From Flammeovirgaceae bacterium (lineage in GTDB: Bacteria; Bacteroidota; Bacteroidia; Cytophagales; Cyclobacteriaceae): a stretch of 5,810 nucleotides of DNA. A program made the position numbers and the translations under genes. Shown here one piece after another: positions 1 through 5,634 of this stretch (position 1 is the stretch's first letter; each line of letters starts with the position of its first letter). The notes beneath the pieces are model-generated. The model did not search any database. It worked only from the letters and a program-made list of their open reading frames with translations, and was not told where the DNA came from. Location of the stretch: contig CANGUI010000133.1 of assembly GCA_947457025.1 (NCBI GenBank), forward strand, positions 1-5,810. The letters are read 5' to 3'.

Positions 1-2
1 GG

Positions 3-500
3 GATGTACTGGACTACTCACGCGTAAACCGCCTTGAAACCCGCCGCGAGCCTGTGAATCTGAAAGAATTATGCGAAGAAATAATCAGCCAACTGCAACT
101 GCCCGGACAGCCCGCGGCTGAAGTTGACCTGAGCGGTCTGACGTTTAACGAGTTCAGCAACGACCGGCTGCGCATCCGCATTATTCTTAACAACCTGATC
201 TCAAACGCATGGAAATTCCGGAAGGCAGACAGCACTATACCACATCAGATCCGGATACGATCCGCCAAACACGGTACCTGTGTACGCCTTGAAGTCGCAG
301 ATAACGGCGACGGCATCAAACCCGAACACCAAAGCAAGATATTCGATCTGTTCTTCCGCGGCACCCATAAACATTCGGGCAGCGGATTGGGTCTCTATAT
401 CGTCAAAGAGGCTGTAGAAAAACTGGGCGGTTCAATCGCTATGGAGTCAACCTACGGGGAGGGTACTACGTTTAGTGTCAAAATTCCCATCCCCTCATGA
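3..500 (+). CDS. Sensor histidine kinase, C-terminal part (5'-truncated by window edge)
   Basis: Autophosphorylating sensor kinase of a two-component system. Only the last 165 residues are present and the frame is open to the window edge, so the true start and sensor region lie upstream. The first visible residues (LDYSR, then RLETRREPVNL) look like the end of the HisKA dimerisation helices; the phosphoacceptor His is outside the window. The HATPase_c domain follows, with its boxes in order: N-box NNLISNAWKF (about residues 63-72), G1 DNGDGI (100-105), F-box IFDLFFRG (113-120) and G2 GSGLGL (126-131). The ATP-binding domain therefore looks complete and active. The protein ends shortly after this domain, with no fused receiver. 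Its TGA stop overlaps the ATG of the next gene (ATGA at 497-500), suggesting co-transcription and translational coupling. The cognate response regulator is not in view. The GTG at 54 is internal and is not the start. Confidence 0.95.
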   Translation, partial: DVLDYSRVNRLETRREPVNLKELCEEIISQLQLPGQPAAEVDLSGLTFNEFSNDRLRIRIILNNLISNAWKFRKADSTIPHQIRIRSAKHGTCVRLEVADNGDGIKPEHQSKIFDLFFRGTHKHSGSGLGLYIVKEAVEKLGGSIAMESTYGEGTTFSVKIPIPS

Positions 501-955
501 AAATCACGGCGCTTCTCGGTTGCGTACTGATAGCCACCATCGCGGTAGCCCAACCACCTCGCAGGTATTCGGGGCCACACTCGGAAATCTGGCCGAAGCT
601 GTACAAAACTACGTTCGAAAAATCGGTCGACCAGAGTGGTATGCCCTTTGATAAACCAGTTTTTACCGATGACGTCAAAAAACTCGCTACCACCACCATC
701 ACGTTGCCTGGCTATATCGTGCCCTTCAGCGCCGGCACGAAGAAGAGCAGCCACCTAATGCTGTCTTCCCTGCCGTTAAACGCGTGCTTCTTCTGCGGGG
801 TGGGTGGCCCCGAAACGGCCGTAGAAGTTTTTCTCGAGGAGCCAATGGTCTACACCGACCAATTGGTGGAGATTACCGGCAAGCTCTTGCTGAACAACAT
901 GAGCAGCAGTCAGCTGATCTTCATTTTAGAAAGTGCTACGGTAACGAAAAAATAA
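497..955 (+). CDS. Exported DUF3299-like protein with CxxC motif (paralog A)
   Basis: A 152-residue protein of unknown function. The N-terminus is a Sec signal peptide with likely cleavage at AVA-Q (residues 16-19). The mature part carries GYIVP (72-76), then MLSSLPLN and a C-F-F-C pair (C97, C100) running into GVGGPET (101-107) and VEV. This GY(I/V)(V/I)P...CxFCGxxGPE pattern recalls the DUF3299 family, assigned from memory of the motif rather than by search. Two cysteines two residues apart in an exported protein suggest metal binding or redox chemistry, but there is no thioredoxin-like context, so the function is open. The ATG overlaps the stop of the kinase gene and no Shine-Dalgarno is seen, so expression probably depends on upstream translation. 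The TAA stop lies one base from the stop of the convergent peptidase gene. A diverged paralog of almost identical length lies at 2571-3026 on the other strand. Confidence 0.9.
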   Translation: MKITALLGCVLIATIAVAQPPRRYSGPHSEIWPKLYKTTFEKSVDQSGMPFDKPVFTDDVKKLATTTITLPGYIVPFSAGTKKSSHLMLSSLPLNACFFCGVGGPETAVEVFLEEPMVYTDQLVEITGKLLLNNMSSSQLIFILESATVTKK

Positions 956-956
956 A

Positions 957-2327
957 CTACTTTAACCCATATTTGTCAATGAGGTAGATTATCGCCGCCA
1001 TGCTGGCGCTGCCCAACTCCAATTCGCGCTTGCTGACTTTGTCGAAAGTATCTTCTGCTGTGTGGTGATAATCAAAGTAGCGCTGCGAGTCCGGCACAAA
1101 ACCCAGCAGGTGTACACCCTGCCCCGCCAGCGGGCCAATGTCGGCACCGCCCCCTTCCTGGCTGAAGTCCGTCAATCCGTAAGGCTCCAGCAGCGGCTGC
1201 CAGCTGCGCACTTTCTGTTTGGCAACGGCATCAGTTGGCACCGTATAGCCACGGGGCGTAAATCCGCCGCGGTCCGATTCGATGGCGGCCAGATGTTTTT
1301 CTTTTAAGAGCTGTGCCTGGCGCGCATACTCGAGGCCGCCGCGCAGACCGTTTTCTTCGTTCATGTACATCACCGCCCTTAACGTACGCTTCGGTGTATA
1401 GCCGATGGCCTTCAACAGCCGCAACGCCTCGATGGCATGCACACATCCTGCCCCATCATCGTGGGCACCTTCGCCCAGATCCCAGGCATCCAGGTGACCA
1501 CCGGCCACTATGTACTCCTGGGCCGGATCCGTTCCGCGGATTTCGCCAACTACATTAAACGAAGGCGCATCGGGCAGCGTCTGACAATGCGTTTCCATGT
1601 AGAACTGCAACTGCGCATCAGCAGCGAGCAATTTGCTCAACTCCTCGGCATGGCGTGTGGCTATCGCGATGGCAGGAATCTGCGGCACGTTGGGCTGATA
1701 GCGCATCGATCCAGTGTGGGGATAATCTTCGAGGTTCGAGCCCATTGAGCGGACAATAACAGCTACTGCACCATATTTGGCCGCCTCGCTCGCACCATTG
1801 GCACGTTGGTCTACCGCCCCGCCGTAGGCAGCAAACGTGTTCATCCGGGTGGGATCCATCGCGCGATTAAAGAATACAATCTTGCCCCGCACGGCCTTCT
1901 CACCGAGTTGCTTCAGCTCATCAAATGTTTTCACTTCAATCACTCCGGCGGCAATACCGGCCGTACCCGTGCCCACCGAACCACCCAGGGCGCAAACGGC
2001 AAACTCCCGCGTGCCACTCGTGCGCGACTGCACCACCTTGCCAATCTCCTTCTTGCCGCGCACCCAGTGCGGCACCAGCACAGGTTGCAGCCATACCGTA
2101 TCAAATCGAAATGCCTGCATCGTCTGGCGGCTCCACTCCACAGCAGCAGCCGCAGCAGGCGACCCCGACAACCGCGGACCCGCATCTTGCGTCAGTTGCC
2201 GCAACATGTCGTACGACTGCCCGCGGGCCAGTGCCTCATCAAAGATTTTTTTAATTGTCGCCTCGTCTGACTGGGCAACGGCAAGCGTTGCAGTGATGAT
2301 GAAAGAAAGTATCGTTGGGATTCTCAT
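957..2327 (-). CDS. Secreted M28-family zinc metallopeptidase with PA domain
   Basis: A 456-residue exopeptidase-type metalloenzyme, predicted to be exported and to remove residues from peptide ends. The start at 2327 is chosen because it opens directly on a signal peptide (MRIPTILSF...LAVA-Q, cleavage about residue 18) and lies just below a good -7 box; an ORF extension to 2426 lacks such a signal. A PA (protease-associated) domain spans roughly residues 120-238. The M28 catalytic domain follows with its co-catalytic zinc site in order: GGHLDAWD (H278, D280), HDDGAG (D290/D291), MNEENG (E324 catalytic, E325 metal), ESD (D352) and DYHHTAEDT (H421/H422). All expected ligands are present. The arrangement resembles carboxypeptidase Q-like/M28B-type enzymes; exact specificity cannot be told from sequence. 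It is transcribed alone, converging on the gene at 497-955. Confidence 0.95.
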   Translation of the reverse strand: MRIPTILSFIITATLAVAQSDEATIKKIFDEALARGQSYDMLRQLTQDAGPRLSGSPAAAAAVEWSRQTMQAFRFDTVWLQPVLVPHWVRGKKEIGKVVQSRTSGTREFAVCALGGSVGTGTAGIAAGVIEVKTFDELKQLGEKAVRGKIVFFNRAMDPTRMNTFAAYGGAVDQRANGASEAAKYGAVAVIVRSMGSNLEDYPHTGSMRYQPNVPQIPAIAIATRHAEELSKLLAADAQLQFYMETHCQTLPDAPSFNVVGEIRGTDPAQEYIVAGGHLDAWDLGEGAHDDGAGCVHAIEALRLLKAIGYTPKRTLRAVMYMNEENGLRGGLEYARQAQLLKEKHLAAIESDRGGFTPRGYTVPTDAVAKQKVRSWQPLLEPYGLTDFSQEGGGADIGPLAGQGVHLLGFVPDSQRYFDYHHTAEDTFDKVSKRELELGSASMAAIIYLIDKYGLK

Positions 2328-2345
2328 CGGGTTTGGAAGTTCAAT

Positions 2346-2353
2346 CAAAAATA
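2346..2353 (-). promoter_or_regulatory. Candidate -7 promoter box for the M28 peptidase gene
   Basis: On the minus strand the sequence reads TATTTTTG, an exact match to the Bacteroidota TAnnTTTG -7 consensus, ending 18 bases before the ATG. I find no good TTG -33 element at 19-21 bases upstream, so support rests on the -7 box and its position. The rest of the 243-base gap to the next gene (2328-2570) shows no other convincing feature or terminator. Confidence 0.5.
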
Positions 2354-2570
2354 ATGTTTTGCCGGCGACATGCGATTCATTTTTACTCGAAAGGCATACA
2401 GTCTGGAACCGCTGGAGCTGCCGCAATCAAAAAATCCGCTGCCCTGAGACCTGCACCTACGGCCAACCCGGAGATCGTTATCTTGCATGCGAACCCGCCC
2501 AAGCCACGCCTCTCGCCTCCCACCTGGCAAATCCGGAAATCTGGAATTCGGGCCAAAATGGAGGCATCAG

Positions 2571-3026
2571 TCAATCCGACCCTTGCGTAACGCGGCGCGC
2601 CTTCTCCAAAATGTAAATGTGCCGGTCCGGATCAGTCGGATTCAATTTGAGTACTCCCTCCAGCACGATGGCCTGTGTGGTGAACTCGATCTGCTCGGTG
2701 GTGTCCACCTCAACTACCGTTTCCGGGCCCGCGGCACCGCAGAAATAGCATACATTGATCGGCAGCATCGACAACATGAATTTGCCGGAGCCACTCTCCG
2801 ACACCGGGATAACATAGCCCTTGAGGCGGATTTTTTTGGCCTGATACGATCTTAGATGCTGGCTGAACTGAGGAACCTCTACCACAAATCCGCCCGCATC
2901 TTTCTTTTTGAGGAAGTGTACCTCAGCCAGCACATTCCAGAAATTCTTCGGCTGCGCCCAAAGTTGGCCCAACGGCATGCAAGCCAGAATGATTATCTTT
3001 GCAGCGGTGATTCGCGCGCTTCCCAT
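2571..3026 (-). CDS. Exported DUF3299-like protein with CxxC motif (paralog B)
   Basis: A 151-residue protein of unknown function and a clear relative of the product at 497-955. The start at 3026 gives a normal signal peptide (basic MGSARITAAK, hydrophobic IIILACMPLGQL, cleavage near WA-Q at 24-25) and nearly the same length as the paralog; a second ATG lies one codon upstream at 3029. The open frame continues to 3155 but would then run through the neighbouring coding region. The core has GYVIP (70-74), MLSMLPIN, C-Y-F-C (C93, C96), GPET (100-103) and VVEV, aligning without difficulty to paralog A, while the N- and C-terminal thirds are much less alike. Conservation of both cysteines and GPET in such diverged copies argues they are functional. 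It is transcribed away from the cyclotransferase gene, and no partner gene is co-directional nearby except the M28 peptidase 243 bases downstream. Confidence 0.9.
   Translation of the reverse strand: MGSARITAAKIIILACMPLGQLWAQPKNFWNVLAEVHFLKKKDAGGFVVEVPQFSQHLRSYQAKKIRLKGYVIPVSESGSGKFMLSMLPINVCYFCGAAGPETVVEVDTTEQIEFTTQAIVLEGVLKLNPTDPDRHIYILEKARRVTQGSD
2994..3001 (+). promoter_or_regulatory. Candidate -7 promoter box for the glutamine cyclotransferase gene
   Basis: The plus strand reads TATCTTTG followed by C, an exact TAnnTTTG match, 26 bases before the ATG at 3028. The nearest upstream TTG (2964-2966) is 27 bases away, longer than the usual 19-21, so the -33 element is poor. The box lies inside the 5' coding part of the opposite-strand gene. 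Confidence 0.55.
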
Positions 3027-3027
3027 C

Positions 3028-3834
3028 ATGAACAAATATACGCTTTCCATGCGGCTGTTGCTCGCAACAAGTACGGTCATCATCAGCCTGCTGCTCATCC
3101 GCTGCGGCTCATCCAGGAAAGAAGAAACCGTCAAGGTCAACAACCTGAACATCACCTATGCGGTGCAAAATTCCATCCCTCACGACATCGCCGCCTTCAC
3201 GCAGGGCTTTGTGGTACACAATGGCCAATTGTACGAAAGCACCGGCCAGGAAGGCTCTTGGATCGGTATCGTGGACGTAAACACAGGTAAGGCCGACAAA
3301 AAAGTCGTGCTTGCCGACCAGTACTTTGGCGAGGGCATCACCATCCTCAACCAAAAAATCTACCAGCTCACCTGGCAAAACCAGGTCGGGTTTGTGTACG
3401 ACCTGCACACCTTCAAAGAACTGAAAAAATTCACCTACACCACTGAAGGCTGGGGCATCACCCATGATGGCACAGACTTGATCATGAGCGATGGGACGGA
3501 CCACCTCACCTACCTCGACAGTGCGACCCTGCAAGTAAAGAAGAAAGTAAACGTGCGCCGCGAGGGCCAGCCAGTCGATAACCTCAACGAACTGGAATTC
3601 ATCAACGGCTACATCTACGCAAACATCTGGCAAACCGACACAATCGTGCGGATTGATCCCGCCACCGGCGAAGTTACCGGCGTGCTCGACCTTACCCCGC
3701 TTACCAAGCAGGCACGCGCCCTCAACCCGCAAATGGACGTGCTCAACGGCATCGCCTGGCACGCGTCCTCGCAGTCGCTCCTGGTTACCGGCAAACTGTG
3801 GCCCTTCATCTACGTGTTAAAGCTGACTTCGTAG
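3028..3834 (+). CDS. Glutaminyl-peptide cyclotransferase (plant/bacterial-type beta-propeller), probable lipoprotein
   Basis: A 268-residue enzyme that cyclises N-terminal glutamine of peptides and proteins to pyroglutamate with release of ammonia; it belongs to the papaya-type five-bladed beta-propeller class, not the zinc-dependent animal class. Family signatures appear in order: PHD..AFTQGF (51-61), YESTGQ (E70), FGEGI (E102), QLTW (W116), EGWGIT (140-145), MSDGT, LNELE (186-190), NIWQTD..VRID (W201), LNGIAW (239-244) and TGKLWP (254-259). The N-terminus is hydrophobic and ends in LLLIRC-GSS (C26), so it is probably a lipid-anchored periplasmic protein, although Arg before the Cys is unusual for a lipobox. 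An alternative ATG at 3049 would shorten the signal peptide by seven residues; 3028 is kept as the first in-frame ATG after the promoter. Length fits the family. Its start is one base from that of the divergent gene. Confidence 0.93.
   Translation: MNKYTLSMRLLLATSTVIISLLLIRCGSSRKEETVKVNNLNITYAVQNSIPHDIAAFTQGFVVHNGQLYESTGQEGSWIGIVDVNTGKADKKVVLADQYFGEGITILNQKIYQLTWQNQVGFVYDLHTFKELKKFTYTTEGWGITHDGTDLIMSDGTDHLTYLDSATLQVKKKVNVRREGQPVDNLNELEFINGYIYANIWQTDTIVRIDPATGEVTGVLDLTPLTKQARALNPQMDVLNGIAWHASSQSLLVTGKLWPFIYVLKLTS
3033..3040 (-). promoter_or_regulatory. Candidate -7 promoter box for the paralog B gene
   Basis: The minus strand reads TATATTTG, an exact TAnnTTTG match, ending only three bases before the ATG at 3029 and six before the ATG at 3026. 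A leaderless or near-leaderless mRNA would result. A TTG (CAA at 3065-3067) lies 24 bases upstream, somewhat too far for a consensus -33. The box overlaps codons 2-5 of the divergent cyclotransferase gene. Confidence 0.45.
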
Positions 3835-3847
3835 CCGTTCAACAAGG

Positions 3848-3879
3848 TTGCCTCGGGCTGCCCGTAAGTTGTATCTTTA
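3848..3879 (+). promoter_or_regulatory. Candidate promoter for the serine dehydratase gene
   Basis: TTG at 3848-3850 and TATCTTTA at 3872-3879 are separated by 21 bases, close to the Bacteroidota TTG-N19-21-TAnnTTTG layout with one mismatch at the last base. The ATG begins five bases after the -7 box, so the transcript would have almost no 5' leader. The octamer GTAAGTTG (3864-3871) abuts the -7 box. Confidence 0.55.
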
Positions 3880-3883
3880 CCGG

Positions 3884-4786
3884 ATGGCATTTCTGTTTGA
3901 TTCCTTTACCGACTGGAAAAACCACCTCACCGCCACCGGCATGTCCCTCCCGCAGGCGGTGGTGGACTATGAGGTCGAACAAAAGGGACGTACCGAGGCG
4001 GAAATCCGCGCCGGTCTGGCCGCTGCCTGGCAGGTGATGAAAGAGGCCGTCCACACCGGCTTGGAGCAAGACATGACCTCGCGCTCGGGCATGATCAACA
4101 ACGGTGCAAAAAAAGTATACCGCTACCCGCTGCCAGTGCTCTCGCGCGAGTTTCAAAACCTCATCGCCCGCGCCCTCGCCGCCAAAGAAGTGAACTCCTG
4201 CATGGGCCGCATCGTGGCTGCTCCCACGGCAGGTGCCAGCGGCATCATGCCCGGTGTACTGTTCACCCTTCAGGAAATCCATCACATCCCCGATGAAAAA
4301 ATTCTGGACGCCATGCTGCTCGCCGCCGGTGTCGCGCTGATCATGGAGCAGAAGGCCTCCATCGCGGGCGCCGTGGGTGGCTGCCAGGCTGAAACCGGCA
4401 CCGCCGCGGCCATGGCGGCAGCGGCCATCGTCTATTGCCTCGGCGGTGATGTCGATCAGATCTTCAATGCCGTAGCCATCACGGTGCAATGCATGCTTGG
4501 CCTCGTGTGCGACCCCGTAGCCGGCCTCGTGGAAGTGCCCTGCGTGGTGCGCAACGCCAGTGCCGCCGCCATCGCCAACAGCTCCGCGCAGATTGCACTC
4601 GCCCATGTCAGCAGCGTCATTCCGGTGGATGAAGTGATCGAAGCGATGGGCGAAATCGGAGCCAGCATGGAAACGCGCTATAAAGAAACCGCGCTGGGCG
4701 GCTTGGCGGCTACCAAAACCGGACAAGCAATCGCAAAGCGCGTACTCATCCGCGACATCGAAGTGCTACCCGATCAACCCGAGTAA
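3884..4786 (+). CDS. sdaAA: L-serine dehydratase (L-serine ammonia-lyase), iron-sulfur-dependent, alpha subunit
   Basis: Deaminates L-serine to pyruvate and ammonia using a 4Fe-4S cluster in place of pyridoxal phosphate; cytosolic. The 300-residue product matches the length of stand-alone alpha subunits. Diagnostic segments are SRSGM near residues 66-70, CMGRIVAAPTAGASG (C106, 113-120), GGCQAETG (C167) and CDPVAGLVEVPC (C209, C220). The three cluster cysteines are spaced 42 and 11 residues, as in characterised members. The beta domain is absent from this chain and no beta-subunit gene is in the window, so a partner (sdaAB) is needed elsewhere. The start at 3884 is preferred over the in-frame TTG at 3848, because the promoter lies between them and the N-terminus from MAFLFDSFTDW fits the family. 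No Shine-Dalgarno is present. The 3' end overlaps the convergent membrane-protein gene by 21 bases. Confidence 0.96.
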   Translation: MAFLFDSFTDWKNHLTATGMSLPQAVVDYEVEQKGRTEAEIRAGLAAAWQVMKEAVHTGLEQDMTSRSGMINNGAKKVYRYPLPVLSREFQNLIARALAAKEVNSCMGRIVAAPTAGASGIMPGVLFTLQEIHHIPDEKILDAMLLAAGVALIMEQKASIAGAVGGCQAETGTAAAMAAAAIVYCLGGDVDQIFNAVAITVQCMLGLVCDPVAGLVEVPCVVRNASAAAIANSSAQIALAHVSSVIPVDEVIEAMGEIGASMETRYKETALGGLAATKTGQAIAKRVLIRDIEVLPDQPE

Positions 4787-5242
4787 CCACTTCTGGATGT
4801 CTGGCAACTGCTGGCCGAAAAAATAAACGGCTGCATTCAGCACCACCGACCACACCGCGGCGCTGACCGTCATATACAACAGAATCTTCTGGCGCGGGCC
4901 TCCGAAACTCACGGCAACCAACGCGCCCCCGATCGGGGTCAGCACCAACGGTGTGAGCAACGCCACCCCCGCCAGACCATACTTTCGCCAGATCATCGCC
5001 AGGCGCCGGCTGCGTTCCGAAAACCGACGGCGCGCCGGAAACAACCGGTTCATCACCCGCTCACGAAACCAGTTGCCCGAGTACACCATCACCACCACGA
5101 TCGTCATCATGCCCGCAAACGTGCTCACCATGGCCGTTACCACGTGCACCCCTGCCGCATAGCCGCCCAGAGGCCCCAGAATAAACTTGAACATGCTGGG
5201 CAAATAACTCAACGAAAACGCTTTCAACAGCTCCTCCCACAT
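4766..5242 (-). CDS. Small multi-pass membrane protein, possibly small multidrug-export (PF06695-like) family
   Basis: A 158-residue integral membrane protein. Hydrophobic stretches suggest about four membrane segments: roughly 18-35, 38-55, 90-113 and 120-143. A strongly basic loop between the second and third (WFRERVMNRLF, RRRFSERSRR, WRKYG) is probably cytoplasmic. The KYGLAGVALLTPLVLTPIGGALVA segment, a Tyr-Gly then a Pro-containing re-entrant-like turn, recalls small multidrug-export or DedA-like proteins, but this is motif resemblance only and no transport substrate can be named. The N-terminal 16 residues are amphipathic, and an internal Met at residue 17 is an alternative start. The stop lies inside the 3' end of the serine dehydratase gene on the other strand. 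The gene appears monocistronic; a candidate promoter lies about 130 bases upstream. Confidence 0.8.
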   Translation of the reverse strand: MWEELLKAFSLSYLPSMFKFILGPLGGYAAGVHVVTAMVSTFAGMMTIVVVMVYSGNWFRERVMNRLFPARRRFSERSRRLAMIWRKYGLAGVALLTPLVLTPIGGALVAVSFGGPRQKILLYMTVSAAVWSVVLNAAVYFFGQQLPDIQKWLLGLIG

Positions 5243-5371
5243 AGCCCCGGATCAATCAAGAAAAAAGAATCTACCGTTTCATGTCCTGCACAGAAGAACG
5301 AACGGCCTCCCCGAAAATTGCATGGCTACACGTTGTGCTGCACAATCCGAAGACCGCCACCTTCTACTGCT

Positions 5372-5403
5372 GCAAAGTACAACACTTGGCAGGCAGCCCC
5401 AAA
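5372..5403 (-). promoter_or_regulatory. Candidate minus-strand promoter upstream of the membrane-protein gene
   Basis: On the minus strand TTTG (5403-5400) is followed after 20 bases by TACTTTGC (5379-5372). The spacing fits the Bacteroidota promoter layout, although the -7 box is one base short of TAnnTTTG. It would give a leader of roughly 125 bases before the ATG at 5242. Confidence 0.3.
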
Positions 5404-5467
5404 TCGTCCGAAGGAAGTAACCCAAGCGGGCAGCTGACACGAAATACATGTGATCATGATGGGGGCA

Positions 5468-5557
5468 TGCCGGCGCACCGGCACCGGGCCTTTCACTCCT
5501 ACTCCTCGGGGCGCGAAGCGCACCCCTGCGGGGTATCCGTTGCAGTCCCTTGCCCGG
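5468..5557. repeat. GC-rich structured intergenic element with nested hairpins
   Basis: Several stems can be drawn directly. TGCCGG (5468-5473) pairs with CCGGCA (5478-5483) around a 4-base loop. CCGGGC (5484-5489) pairs with GCCCGG (5552-5557), closing a domain of about 74 bases. Inside it are two mutually exclusive hairpins: GGGG 5508-5511 with CCCC 5523-5526, extended by GCG/CGC across one mismatch, or ACCCC 5522-5526 with GGGGT 5530-5534. The segment reading TATCCGTTGCAGTCCCTT (5534-5551) resembles, from memory, a motif recurring between genes in many Bacteroidota genomes. The element's strand and role are unknown; a repeat or a structured RNA are both possible. Confidence 0.45.
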
Positions 5558-5634
5558 GAGGTGACCACACGTAAAACAACCCCAAGCCGACACCTGCCCA
5601 CAAGCAACCGGCACAGCGCGGCAATGCGGTACTC

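Noticed and set aside
2383..2574. 63-codon minus-strand frame in the gap between paralog B and the peptidase
   Set aside because: It needs a TTG start, has no recognisable motif and overlaps the stop of the preceding gene only by chance. It could not be distinguished from random open sequence.
1806..2616. Overlapping plus-strand open frames antisense to the M28 peptidase (up to 259 codons)
   Set aside because: The products are rich in Pro, Arg, Ser and Thr without motifs, and the opposite strand carries a complete zinc site.
2908..3027. Upstream extension of the cyclotransferase frame
   Set aside because: The extra 40 residues do not resemble a signal peptide, overlap the opposite gene, and lie mostly upstream of the predicted promoter.
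3109..3762. 217-codon open frame antisense to the cyclotransferase gene
   Set aside because: It is a composition-driven shadow of a gene with clear family motifs; the product shows no recognisable domain.
3851..3867. CGGG/CCCG hairpin after the cyclotransferase stop as a terminator
   Set aside because: The stem is only four base pairs with no T-tract, and it falls within the next gene's promoter spacer.
3839..4726. 295-codon open frame antisense to the serine dehydratase gene
   Set aside because: It mirrors a strongly supported gene. Its product is His/Gly/Asp-rich with no domain, as expected for the complement of a GC-rich coding sequence.
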